From Actinomycetales bacterium (lineage in GTDB: Bacteria > Actinomycetota > Actinomycetes > Actinomycetales > Actinomycetaceae), in the NCBI GenBank assembly GCA_015655375.1, contig JAATFD010000053.1, positions 88,024-152,023 on the forward strand: 64,000 nt of DNA, read 5' to 3'. Below are positions 10,610 to 20,252 of this stretch, one piece after another. Each line of letters opens with the position of its first letter. The first letter of the stretch is position 1. Under the pieces are notes generated by a model. It ran no database searches, was not told where the DNA came from, and was given only the letters and a program-made list of their open reading frames with translations. Made by a program: the position numbers and the translations under genes.

Positions 10610-11278
10610 TCACTCGTGTCGACGGCACACCACGACGAAGGTCGACTCGTCCTCCATGACGCTCGGAACTTCGTGGATCACCGCATCCAAATGATGTCGC
10701 TTCAGCTCTCCCGCCGCCGTCTCGACCTCGTCAGGGGCACGGCGTCCCTTGAGCGCAACCAATGATCCATGCGGAGCAATCAGCTTAGATGTCAACTTGA
10801 TCAACTTCGACATGTTGGCAACCGCGCGCGCCGTGACCACATCTGCACGCCCCTTGCCTCGCAATTCTTCGGCACGGACCTGATGGACCGTCACATTGTC
10901 CAGCCCCAACGCGCCCACGACGTCTTCCAGCCACTCGCACCGGCGCTGCATCGGCTCGGCCAAGTGGACATCGAGATCCGGTCGCGCCGCCGCTATGACG
11001 ATCCCCGGAAATCCTGCACCAGATCCGACATCGAGCACCTGACCGGATCGCGGAAGAAAGTCGAGGACAGCCGCCGAGTTGACGAGATGCCGCGACCACA
11101 GTCGCGGACGTTCATGGGGCCCGATCAGACCCCGGACCTCACCCTCATCCTCGAGCAGACGTGCGTATTCCTCGATCGCCGGGAAGGAGAGCCCGAACAA
11201 CTTCCGAACCGCCTCCGTCGGCTGCTCGACATCGATCTCCCGGACCTCGGGTCCAGTCGGCGTCAGGTCGTTCGTCAC
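10610..11278 (-). CDS. rsmG: 16S rRNA (guanine527-N7)-methyltransferase RsmG
   Basis: LDVGSGAGFPGIVIAAARPDL, position between jag and parA; 4-nt overlap with jag. Confidence 0.93.
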   Translation of the reverse strand: MTNDLTPTGPEVREIDVEQPTEAVRKLFGLSFPAIEEYARLLEDEGEVRGLIGPHERPRLWSRHLVNSAAVLDFLPRSGQVLDVGSGAGFPGIVIAAARPDLDVHLAEPMQRRCEWLEDVVGALGLDNVTVHQVRAEELRGKGRADVVTARAVANMSKLIKLTSKLIAPHGSLVALKGRRAPDEVETAAGELKRHHLDAVIHEVPSVMEDESTFVVVCRRHE

Positions 11279-11886
11279 TCCTGCGAGTCCTGATCCTCGG
11301 TCGTCTCCTCAAGCAGCTCCTCCTCCGGCGCGACCGGTGCCTCCGGCGCCTCAGGACTGCCCGAGACAGCCTCGTTGGCATCGGTCAGCGCAAGGATGAC
11401 GACATGACGATGGGGATCCATGCCCTCCGACTCGGAGACCAACCCGGCCTTTGCCACGACGTCGTGGCAAACCTTGCGCTCGAAGGGGTTCATCGGATCG
11501 AGATGCTGCGCCCTGCCGGTCAGCCGCAGGCGAGCGATTGCCTCCAGCGTCAGCACCTGCAGTTCTTCGCGGCGCTCCTGGCGGAATCCCGCAACATCGA
11601 GCATGAGGCGTGAACGCTCACCCGTCTCGGTCTGCACAGCCAGACGCGTCAACTCCTGAAGCGCGTCGAGGACCTCTCCGTTCTCGCCCACGAGATTCGT
11701 CAACGAGTTCGTGTCGTCGGCCAGTACTGCCACTGACGCTCGCCCGTTCTCGACATCGATCTCGATGTCTCCGTCGAGGTCGGCAATGTCGAGCAACTCC
11801 TCGAGGTAGTCCGCCGCGATCTCACCCTCCTCCTCGAGCTGGGTGATGCGGTCCTTGCCGGATTCCTTGCCGGATGTCTCACTCAT
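11275..11886 (-). CDS. jag: R3H/KH (Jag) family single-stranded nucleic-acid binding protein
   Basis: DYLEELLDIADLDGDIEIDVENGRASV, LDVAGFRQERREELQVLTLEAIAR, MNPFERKVCHDVV; follows yidC. Confidence 0.88.
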   Translation of the reverse strand: MSETSGKESGKDRITQLEEEGEIAADYLEELLDIADLDGDIEIDVENGRASVAVLADDTNSLTNLVGENGEVLDALQELTRLAVQTETGERSRLMLDVAGFRQERREELQVLTLEAIARLRLTGRAQHLDPMNPFERKVCHDVVAKAGLVSESEGMDPHRHVVILALTDANEAVSGSPEAPEAPVAPEEELLEETTEDQDSQE

Positions 11887-11999
11887 GTCGTGTCCTCGTG
11901 TCCATGTGTCGGTCTGGGATGAACGGGAATCGTGGGCCACCACCCGCCCGGGAGGCACGTCGCGCCACCGAGCGCCGACGCCACAAGGGCGGGCCTGAC

Positions 12000-13361
12000 T
12001 CACTTGCCGCCGGACTTCTTGCGCGCTTGCTTGCGCCGAGCCTTGCGACGTTCCTCGCGACGACGCTCGATCTCTTCGGGGCTCAAGTCGGGACCGGCTT
12101 TGTCCGATCCCGTGCGACGCACGGCGCGGCGTTCTGCCTGACGAGCCTCTTCCTCGGCCTTCTCAGCGGCGCGACGACGCTGCTCACGCGACAGCTTGCG
12201 CGGCTGCTCGCGTGCGCCCTGCTGAGCACGGCGGTCCGCGACCTTCTCGGTGGCCCGACGCACGCCCCGCATCCACTGCTCATCGGGCAACGTCGTCCAC
12301 CCCTGAAGGGCAAGATTACGGTAGACGCTCACCTTGTCGCTGGCACTCATGACCTCGGGGAAATCGCTGGCCACCTTCTGCGCATGCGCCTTCTTCGTGA
12401 CCTCCTCCAGCGTCTGCTCGTCCAGCTCGACGACGGCCTCCGGGGAATCGCCAAGCTCCGTCCTGCGGTGGTCATAGTCGCCGAAGAACGAAGTCGCCCA
12501 CGTCTTGTAGCTCTTCTCACGCTTTTCAACGAGGTCGAGGTAAGCGGGGGAGCCCGGTGTGGGCATGACCTTGACCGTCCACAGTTGCTGGCCCCATGAC
12601 CAGAACGTCGTCGTCACCATGTAGACCAGGAGGCCCATCTGGAAGGCCAGACCGGTGAAGATGAACATCGCCGGCATGACGTACATCATCATCTTCTGCG
12701 ACCGGACCATCGGGTTGTTCGGGTCCTGCTGCGGCGGCATGTTCCGGGTCATCGACAAACGAATCGACAGGAACTGCATGACGACCATGATGATGATCAT
12801 CACGACAAAGGCAACAAGACCCATGCCGCTGGTCTCCGTCAGGCGGTGGGACAGCGGAACGCCGAGGACCGTCGACCCGTCGATCTCACGGGCGACTTCC
12901 TGGGTGATCGGACCCAACGCGTCATAGGGCTTACCGCCGACGGTGTAGACGCCCTCCATCAGGGATTTGACTGCGTAGATCGCCCGATAGAGCGCGAAGA
13001 GGAAGGGCATCTGAACCAGTGCCGGCAGGCAGGAGGCGAACGGGCTCGTCCCATGCTTCTTGTAGAGCGCCTGCATCTCTTCGGACTGCCGCTGCCGGGA
13101 CAGCGTGTCCGTCTTGCCCTTGTATTTGGCTTGGATCTTCTGCATCTCGGGCTGCAGGGCCTGCATCCCTCGCGAGCTCTTGATCTGCTTGAGGAACAAC
13201 GGAATGATCAACACGCGAATGAGGATCGTCAGCAGAACAATCGACAGAACCCATGCGACACCGGACCCAGAGGCCAATCCAATCAGGACGAGCAGGTCAT
13301 GAATCTTCACCCACACCCACGCAATTGCAAGGACGAACGGGTGGAGGATCTTCTCCCACAT
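12000..13361 (-). CDS. yidC: Membrane protein insertase YidC
   Basis: SWVLSIVLLTILIRVLIIPLFLKQIKSSRGMQALQPEMQKIQAKYKGK-type motif; long basic C-terminus. Confidence 0.95.
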   Translation of the reverse strand: MWEKILHPFVLAIAWVWVKIHDLLVLIGLASGSGVAWVLSIVLLTILIRVLIIPLFLKQIKSSRGMQALQPEMQKIQAKYKGKTDTLSRQRQSEEMQALYKKHGTSPFASCLPALVQMPFLFALYRAIYAVKSLMEGVYTVGGKPYDALGPITQEVAREIDGSTVLGVPLSHRLTETSGMGLVAFVVMIIIMVVMQFLSIRLSMTRNMPPQQDPNNPMVRSQKMMMYVMPAMFIFTGLAFQMGLLVYMVTTTFWSWGQQLWTVKVMPTPGSPAYLDLVEKREKSYKTWATSFFGDYDHRRTELGDSPEAVVELDEQTLEEVTKKAHAQKVASDFPEVMSASDKVSVYRNLALQGWTTLPDEQWMRGVRRATEKVADRRAQQGAREQPRKLSREQRRRAAEKAEEEARQAERRAVRRTGSDKAGPDLSPEEIERRREERRKARRKQARKKSGGK

Positions 13362-13371
13362 GGGATCTCCT

Positions 13372-13875
13372 TCAGATGGTCGGAACGCGCGAGGCGCCCA
13401 TGGGTCGGCCGGTGGAGGCCGGCAGGTCAGCATCGTCATCGAGGACGCCCACGTCCCTGACGGTTGAACGCCCCGACAGGGACGCTGCAAAATCATGGGC
13501 GGAATCGTCCTCGAGGCCCATCGGTACGGGCTCGGGCAGGTCGAGATTACCCGCCCAGTCCTCCGGCGGGATCCACTGGTCCGGACGCCAACGTCCCCTC
13601 GGCGGAACGCGATCGACGCCTCCGTGACTCCAGGGATTGCATCGCAGGAGCCTCCACGTCGCCAGGATCAGTCCTTTGACGAGGCCATGGACATGCAGGG
13701 CCTCGACCGCATACGCCGAGCAGCTCGGCGCGTAACGACACCGCGGCGGCATCGCCGGGGAAATCACGCGCTGATAGAGATGGATCGGTGCAACCAACAT
13801 CCACACCACGGGATTGCGCGAGGTCGAGCGAATCTCCGGACCCGGTTCCCCGTCCTCCGTCAACGGCCGATTCAT
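13372..13875 (-). CDS. yidD: Membrane protein insertion efficiency factor YidD
   Basis: [35 protein letters not shown]. Confidence 0.93.
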   Translation of the reverse strand: MNRPLTEDGEPGPEIRSTSRNPVVWMLVAPIHLYQRVISPAMPPRCRYAPSCSAYAVEALHVHGLVKGLILATWRLLRCNPWSHGGVDRVPPRGRWRPDQWIPPEDWAGNLDLPEPVPMGLEDDSAHDFAASLSGRSTVRDVGVLDDDADLPASTGRPMGASRVPTI

Positions 13876-14225
13876 CGTCCGGCCAGCTTTGCCCGAGCAC
13901 GAGCGAGGGCACTGTCAAGACTGCATGCCAAGTGCTTGGAATCCTGGCCCTGGGCACCCGTTTGAACCCGGATCACCACACGCCCACCCTGGGGCATGGA
14001 CGTCAGCCGAGAACGCATCAGATGACGTAACTGGCGCTTGACACGATTACGCGCAGTTGCGTGGGGGATCGCCCGCTTGGGTACGACGAAACCGACGAGG
14101 CACTCGGTCGAGTTCTCGTCGGTTCCGCAATGCACGACGACCATGGAGTTTCCCGCACGAGATCCGGAACGGATCGTCCGCCGAAAATCCTGGGGGTCCA
14201 CCATGCGGTGAGCGCGCGGCAACAC
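13872..14225 (-). CDS. rnpA: Ribonuclease P protein component
   Basis: [28 protein letters not shown]; between rpmH and yidD. Confidence 0.93.
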   Translation of the reverse strand: MLPRAHRMVDPQDFRRTIRSGSRAGNSMVVVHCGTDENSTECLVGFVVPKRAIPHATARNRVKRQLRHLMRSRLTSMPQGGRVVIRVQTGAQGQDSKHLACSLDSALARARAKLAGR

Positions 14226-14239
14226 CCCGATGCCAGCTC

Positions 14240-14377
14240 TCAGGCTGACAGGTGCGCGCGACCCTTGCGACGGCGGTTCGCAAGGATCGAACGACCGGCG
14301 CGCGTGCTCATGCGCAGACGGAAACCGTGAGTCTTGGAACGACGACGGTTATTGGGCTGGAAAGTCCGCTTGGTCAC
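14240..14377 (-). CDS. rpmH: 50S ribosomal protein L34 (not in the ORF track)
   Basis: Manual translation [45 protein letters not shown], 45 aa, GTG start. Confidence 0.97.
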   Translation of the reverse strand: MTKRTFQPNNRRRSKTHGFRLRMSTRAGRSILANRRRKGRAHLSA

Positions 14378-14470
14378 GACAATTCTCCTCGGGCGAGCAC
14401 AGGCATTCATCTGCACTCATCGGTCGGTGTGGGCCCCCTCCACCGAGACACCCTCGCAGGGGGAAGCCGG

Positions 14471-14491
14471 TATGCCCGGATTCCGGGCATA
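14471..14491. repeat. Perfect 9-bp inverted repeat upstream of rpmH
   Basis: TATGCCCGG-ATT-CCGGGCATA. Confidence 0.6.
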
Positions 14492-14594
14492 GACAAAGGC
14501 CCAGCCTAGAAGCTGACTCCGGGCACGTCAACGGCACGCGCCCGGAGGTCGAGCACCCCATTGTGAGGTATCGGTCGTTGACCCTCGACACCCT

Positions 14595-14773
14595 CCGTCC
14601 ACACCTGTGGATCTTTCGGTGGAGGACGGAATCCACATCGGTGAATTACGAGGTCGTATCCACAGGCCTGTGGATGACGTGAATTCCGTGCGCTGGCTGC
14701 GATCGGCCGTGTAACTACAGTTTTGTCATTCACCGTTTAGTTTTCCACAGACGTATCCCCAAGCTGTGGACAG
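14595..14773. other. oriC: oriC part 1: DnaA-box cluster in rpmH-dnaA intergenic region
   Basis: CCGTCCACA 14595-14603, TGTGGATCT 14606-14614, GAATCCACA 14629-14637, palindromic pair 14656-14677, TTTTCCACA 14741-14749, TGTGGACAG 14765-14773; AT-rich stretch ~14711-14746. Confidence 0.85.
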
Positions 14774-14840
14774 CGACGTGTCGGGTACGTCGACGGGTTA
14801 GTGTTGACGACCGACGCGGTGTCGGTGGGATGGCCACATC

Positions 14841-16334
14841 GTGTCAAAGCTCACTCCACCCCTGTTTCCGGAGGTTGCCGTGACGGCGAATTCCCTCACC
14901 GATGCCTGGAATGCGGCGCTCCACTCCCTCGACGCCATGGACCTGGGCCCGGTCGCGACCTCCTTCATCCGGACGGCCAAACCTCTCGGCGACATCGAGG
15001 GCACGATCCTGCTGGCAGTCCCCAATGACTTCACCAAGGGCTACATCGAGAATCGCGCGTCCGAAGGCCTGACCAAGGCGCTCTCCGAGGCTCTCGGCCG
15101 TGAGGCCCGAATTGCTGTCACGATCGACACGTCATTGGAGCCCATCCCCTCGGAAGATGAGGAGGCTCCCCTCCCCGCGGCCACCGAGGACGACAGCGAA
15201 TCCTCCGCCCCACCCACTGAGGGACTCGACCAAGACACACCGCCGCCCGCCCCCCACCCCGGACGGACGCTGGACGCCTTCAACATCGATTCGACCGAGA
15301 CCCGGCTGAACCCGAAGTACACCTTCGACACCTTCGTGCCAGGGTCCTCCAACCGCTTCGCCCATGTCGCTGCGATCGCTGTGGCGGAATCACCGGCCAA
15401 GGCGTACAACCCCTTGTTCATCTACGGGGACTCTGGGCTGGGCAAGACGCATCTGCTCCACGCCATCGGTCACTATGCCCTGTCCCTCTATCCCCATCTG
15501 CGTGTCCGCTACGTGAACTCGGAGGAGTTCACGAACGACTTCATCAACGCGATCCGCGACGACCGGGCTGAGGAATTCCAACGCCGCTACCGTGAGGTCG
15601 ACATCCTGCTGGTGGATGACATCCAGTTCATCCAGGGCAAGGAACAGACGATGGAGGAGTTCTTCCACACCTTCAACACGCTCTACAACGCGAACAAACA
15701 GGTCGTCCTCACCTCGGATCTGCCACCCAAGAAACTCAACGGTTTCGAGGAACGCCTGCGCTCGCGCTTTGCCGCGGGTCTGCTCACGGACGTTCAGCCG
15801 CCCGACCTCGAGACGCGTATCGCGATCCTCCAGAAGAAGGCCGCCGGTGAACAGCTCGAGGTCGACCCAGCCGTCCTCGAATACATCGCATCGCGAATCT
15901 CCTCGAACATCCGAGAGCTAGAAGGTTCTCTGCTGCGGGTCACGGCATTCGCCAACCTCACCCAACAACACATCGACCTGCCCCTGGCGGAGATGGTCCT
16001 CAAAGACATCATCTCCGACCCGGACGACACGGAGATCACCGCGGCACTGATCATGGGCCAGACCGCCCACTACTTCGGTGTAACTCTCGATCAGTTGTCG
16101 AGCACGAACCGCTCCCACACTGTCGTCGAGGCCCGCCAGATCGCCATGTACCTGTGTCGCGAACTCACCGACCTCTCGCTGCCCAAGATCGGTGCAGCCT
16201 TCGGCGGGCGCGACCACACAACCGTCATGCACGCCAACAAGAAGATCGGCGAGCAGATGAACGCCAAGCGTGAAACTTTCAATCACGTCACCGAGTTGAC
16301 GAATCGGATCAAGCAGAAGGCCCGCGAGTCCTGA
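14841..16334 (+). CDS. dnaA: Chromosomal replication initiator DnaA
   Basis: [79 protein letters not shown] start. Confidence 0.98.
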   Translation: MSKLTPPLFPEVAVTANSLTDAWNAALHSLDAMDLGPVATSFIRTAKPLGDIEGTILLAVPNDFTKGYIENRASEGLTKALSEALGREARIAVTIDTSLEPIPSEDEEAPLPAATEDDSESSAPPTEGLDQDTPPPAPHPGRTLDAFNIDSTETRLNPKYTFDTFVPGSSNRFAHVAAIAVAESPAKAYNPLFIYGDSGLGKTHLLHAIGHYALSLYPHLRVRYVNSEEFTNDFINAIRDDRAEEFQRRYREVDILLVDDIQFIQGKEQTMEEFFHTFNTLYNANKQVVLTSDLPPKKLNGFEERLRSRFAAGLLTDVQPPDLETRIAILQKKAAGEQLEVDPAVLEYIASRISSNIRELEGSLLRVTAFANLTQQHIDLPLAEMVLKDIISDPDDTEITAALIMGQTAHYFGVTLDQLSSTNRSHTVVEARQIAMYLCRELTDLSLPKIGAAFGGRDHTTVMHANKKIGEQMNAKRETFNHVTELTNRIKQKARES

Positions 16335-16440
16335 ATTCCGCGGATCCTCAGCGTTCCCTTGATGTCGGGCGCCATCCCACCCTGCTCAGATCCGGATGGG
16401 GACAAGGATGTGTGTCGTCGGTGAATTTCTCGTGTGATTC

Positions 16441-16684
16441 TGTGGACTCCGGGAAGCACTCTGTGGACACGATGTGTGAGTACCGCATCCGTCCACAGAC
16501 CATCCACCGGTTCGGGCCTGTCATCCACTCTCGTCATCCACCGCGAAATCGGTACGATCACGCGGGCAAAAGGTGTAATTCACAGGATCCACATCCCTGA
16601 TGACGGTGATGAATTCTGTAATTACAAGAATTACTCTGTTCAGCCTTCATCCCTCCCTCTCGACCACACCTCGTCCGGTCCACA
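16441..16684. other. oriC: oriC part 2: DnaA-box cluster and AT-rich stretch in dnaA-dnaN intergenic region
   Basis: TGTGGACTC 16441-16449, TGTGGACAC 16462-16470, CCGTCCACA 16489-16497, GGATCCACA 16585-16593, CGGTCCACA 16676-16684; AT-rich TTCTGTAATTACAAGAATTACTCTG ~16614-16638. Confidence 0.85.
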
Positions 16685-16767
16685 CCTGTTCGCCGCTCGT
16701 GCCAAGGCAGGGTTCACGTGACGTAGAGTGAGACAGCATTCGATTCGCCATCTGGAGGGAACCCGGC

Positions 16768-17904
16768 ATGAAGTTCACCGTCGCCCGCGACGTCCTCTCC
16801 GAGGCCGTTTCCTGGACGGCCCGCGCCCTACCAGTGCGTCCGGCCAGCCCAATCCTGGCAGGGGTCCGTATCACCAGTCATGACCAGGCCCTGACACTGT
16901 CGAGCTTCGACTATGAGGTCTCTGCGAACTCCGAGATTCCCGCGACCGTTGACGAGGCCGGAGAGGTCCTCGTGTCCGGCCGGTTGCTCGCGGACATTTC
17001 CAAGTCGCTGCCCAACCAACCCGTGCGTATCGAGCTTGATGGTCAAAAAGTCAATCTGACCTGCGGCTCCTCGCATTTCACGTTGGCGGTCATGCCACTT
17101 GACGACTATCCGCTGCTGCCGGCCCAGCCGGAGAATCGCGGGTCGATCGACTCCCAGGTCCTGGCTCAGTCGATCGCCCAAGTTTCGGTCGCGGCCTCCC
17201 GTGATGACACGTTGCCCCTGCTGACGGGTGTTCGCATAGAGATCGAGGGCGAGCACATCACGCTGCTGGCCACGGATCGCTATCGTTTGGCAATGCGGGA
17301 ACTGACATGGGAGCCCACGACCCCCGATTTCTCTGAGACCGCTTTGGTCAAGGCCCGGATTCTCTCCGACGTTGCGAAGTCGATGACCGGTGGCTCCAGC
17401 GTCGATGTGGGATTGTCGCGGGAGTCCCAGCCCGGCGCGTCCTCGTTGATCGGGTTCTCCGCCGGTGGACGTCGGACAACCTCCACTCTGATGGATGGTG
17501 ACTATCCGCCGGTGCGTCGCCTCTTCCCGGACACGACGTCGATCCGGGCAGTGTGTGAGCGTCAGACTTTGCTCGAAGCCGTCAAGCGCGTGTCCTTGGT
17601 CGCCGAACGCAAGACGTCGGTGCGCATGGCTTTCTCGGAAGGCCAAATTGTCCTCGAGGCAGGTCAAGGCGACAACGCCCAGGCGTCAGAGGCGATTGAG
17701 GGCCAACTGGTTGGCGAGGAGATCTCCACCGCTTTCAATCCACAGTTCTTGGTCGATGGATTGTCGGTCCTCGACACCGATTACGTGCGTTTCGGATTCA
17801 CCCACCCGACGAAGCCCGTGATCGTGACGGGCCAGAACGAGTCAGACGGCGGAGAGGTCCTTCACTTCCGCTACCTGCTGATGCCGATTCGTTTCGGGAT
17901 CTGA
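16768..17904 (+). CDS. dnaN: DNA polymerase III beta sliding clamp
   Basis: MKFTVARDVLSEAVSWTARALPVRPASPILAGVRI ... LLMPIRF. Confidence 0.97.
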   Translation: MKFTVARDVLSEAVSWTARALPVRPASPILAGVRITSHDQALTLSSFDYEVSANSEIPATVDEAGEVLVSGRLLADISKSLPNQPVRIELDGQKVNLTCGSSHFTLAVMPLDDYPLLPAQPENRGSIDSQVLAQSIAQVSVAASRDDTLPLLTGVRIEIEGEHITLLATDRYRLAMRELTWEPTTPDFSETALVKARILSDVAKSMTGGSSVDVGLSRESQPGASSLIGFSAGGRRTTSTLMDGDYPPVRRLFPDTTSIRAVCERQTLLEAVKRVSLVAERKTSVRMAFSEGQIVLEAGQGDNAQASEAIEGQLVGEEISTAFNPQFLVDGLSVLDTDYVRFGFTHPTKPVIVTGQNESDGGEVLHFRYLLMPIRFGI

Positions 17905-17932
17905 CAGGGCACGCGGACGGAGGTGGACTGAG

Positions 17933-19234
17933 CTGCGGGTCTCGCACGTCGCTCTCGACGATTTTCGGTCCTATCGCCATGTGGTCCTCGAATTTCCTGC
18001 GGGTCCGACTGTCCTCATGGGACGTAACGGGCAGGGCAAGACGAACCTCGTGGAGGCGATCGCCTACCTGTCGACCTTCAGCTCGCATCGCGTCGCTGCC
18101 GAGCAGGCGCTCGTCCGAGTCCCTCCAGACGACTCCGACGAGGTCGCTCCCGGTGGTGCCGTTATCCGGGTCAAGCTGGTGTCCGGTGAGCATCGGGAGT
18201 TCGATCAAGGAGGGTCGGGCCCTCGCGAGCAGGTCATTGAGCTGGAGATCGTCCGCGGGCGGGCGAATCGAGCTCGACTCAACCGCACCCAGGTCCCACC
18301 GCGGGACATTCTCGGGTTGGTCCGTACGGTCGTCTTCGCCCCGGAGGACCTCCAGCTCGTACGGGGCGACCCCCAGGTGCGTCGCCGCTTCCTCGACGAT
18401 CTGGCGACTCAAATGCACCCGACCCTGGGAGTTGTCCGGTCGGACTTTGACCGCGTGGCTCGTCAACGTGCGGCGTTGATGAAGCAGGCCTCAGCGCGTG
18501 TGCGTCGGGGTCAGACACCCGATCTTTCGACGATGGATGTCTGGGACCGTCAGTTCGCAGAATTGTCGGCGAGGTTGACGACCGCTCGCCGTGAGCTGGT
18601 CGACAGGCTGCGCGTCCCGGCGGCGAGTGCCTACCGGGAGGTGTCCGACTCCCCGCGGCAGCTGAGCCTCGTCCTCGATGCGTCGATCGATCGCAGTAGG
18701 GTACCTCAGAATGACCGATCGGAATCCGCTGAGCAACGCAACGACATCGAGGAAGCGGACCAGGGCCCCTCCGTACCGAAGGATCCGCAGGCCGACACGT
18801 TGCTTGCGGCTTTGGCGCATGTCCGGCCTCGCGAGATCGAACGGGGAGTCAACCTGATCGGGGCACATCGTGACGACCTCATGCTGACGTTGGGGGGTCT
18901 GCCTGTCAAGGGATATGCGAGTCATGGGGAAGCCTGGTCCGTTGCTCTTGCCCTGCGGTTGGCCTCCTTCGAGGTTCTGGAAGATCGTGGGGAAGAGCCG
19001 ATCCTCATTCTCGATGACGTCTTTGCCGAATTGGACGCCGAGCGTCGCCTGGGACTGGCACGGATGGTGTCCGGTGCGGATCAGGTGCTCGTCACTGCCG
19101 CCGTGCCCGAGGACGTTCCCGATTTCCTCGACGGTCACCGTCTGCGGGTCCACACGGATGCGGATCACGGGTCCACGATTGACACGGACGACCATTCGGA
19201 CGGAATCGACGTCGAAAGCAATCGGCATGTGTGA
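17933..19234 (+). CDS. recF: DNA replication/repair protein RecF (proposed CTG start)
   Basis: LRVSHVALDDFRSYRHVVLEFPAGPTVLMGRNGQGKTNLVEAIAYLST; GGAGGT 8 nt upstream of CTG at 17933. Confidence 0.93.
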   Translation: MRVSHVALDDFRSYRHVVLEFPAGPTVLMGRNGQGKTNLVEAIAYLSTFSSHRVAAEQALVRVPPDDSDEVAPGGAVIRVKLVSGEHREFDQGGSGPREQVIELEIVRGRANRARLNRTQVPPRDILGLVRTVVFAPEDLQLVRGDPQVRRRFLDDLATQMHPTLGVVRSDFDRVARQRAALMKQASARVRRGQTPDLSTMDVWDRQFAELSARLTTARRELVDRLRVPAASAYREVSDSPRQLSLVLDASIDRSRVPQNDRSESAEQRNDIEEADQGPSVPKDPQADTLLAALAHVRPREIERGVNLIGAHRDDLMLTLGGLPVKGYASHGEAWSVALALRLASFEVLEDRGEEPILILDDVFAELDAERRLGLARMVSGADQVLVTAAVPEDVPDFLDGHRLRVHTDADHGSTIDTDDHSDGIDVESNRHV

Positions 19235-20006
19235 TCACGAGCGCGTCCACAGTGGCATGCTCGATGACATGCGCAACGATGACCGCTCGCCGATGGGGAA
19301 GTCGAACACGTCCGCGTCCGAGCCGGATCGTGTGGCGGTGGGCGAGCCCACCCGCGACGATCTCGAGGCGGTTGCTCTCGGTGCGCTGCAGCGCATGCAA
19401 GATGCAGCGCGGTCCCACGGCATTCTGCGGGGACGTCCGCGTCCTTCACGGGCGCGTCGTGCCGCCATCGCCCAGGAGTCCGAACTCGAATCGGGCGCCG
19501 TCGGGGAGGACGCGCGCGATGACGAGGTCGCCCTGGCCGATTCCTTGCCGCGGGGAGCCCGTGCGGTGTTGGGATCCGTGGCCGCGTCGACGCGGGGCGC
19601 AGGAACCCGATGGGTGAGAGCTCCAGGATTGGCAGCGCAGCGCACGCGGTGGAGGGAGCCCGCGGGGCTTGGCTCGATCATTGAGCGGGCGTCGCATCGA
19701 CTGGGCTGGGACGGGCCGGCAGCCATGGGGTCCGTCCTTGCCAAGTGGCACGTCATTGTCGGGGACGACCTCGCAGAACACTGTCATGTCGAGACCTTTG
19801 AGGGGCGGAAACTGCAGGTCAGGTGCACGTCGACGGCGTGGGCGAAACAATTGCAACTTCTCTTGCCCCACATTGAGCGCCGGATCGAAGAAGAAGTTGG
19901 TCCCGGGGTCGTCGATCAGGTGGTCGTATGTGGTCCGACGGCGCCCTCATGGCGACGGGGTCGATTCTCGGTTCCGGGTCGAGGACCGCGCGACACCTAC
20001 GGTTGA
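19227..20006 (+). CDS. DUF721/DciA-like protein
   Basis: LGSIIERASHRLGWDGPAAMGSVLAKWHVIVGDDLAEHCHVETFEGRKLQVRCTSTAWAKQL; between recF and gyrB. Confidence 0.85.
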   Translation: MCDHERVHSGMLDDMRNDDRSPMGKSNTSASEPDRVAVGEPTRDDLEAVALGALQRMQDAARSHGILRGRPRPSRARRAAIAQESELESGAVGEDARDDEVALADSLPRGARAVLGSVAASTRGAGTRWVRAPGLAAQRTRWREPAGLGSIIERASHRLGWDGPAAMGSVLAKWHVIVGDDLAEHCHVETFEGRKLQVRCTSTAWAKQLQLLLPHIERRIEEEVGPGVVDQVVVCGPTAPSWRRGRFSVPGRGPRDTYG

Positions 20007-20252
20007 GGGCTCCCGGCGCTCTCGTCAGTTGGTGCCACGCATCACATCCCCGAATGACGTGCATTCGTGCAGGTGATAGAGATTTTCGGAACCACGGTGC
20101 GAAGGCTGCTCGGACCGGGTGTCCATGCCCTGTTTGGTAGGATGGACCCAGAGTTTTCATGGTGAGGACGCGTTTTCTCGCGCTCCGAGGGGCCCGCATG
20201 GGTCCGCCTGTGCGCACGAACGCAGGTCTGACGACCGAGGGGAGCCGACTGA

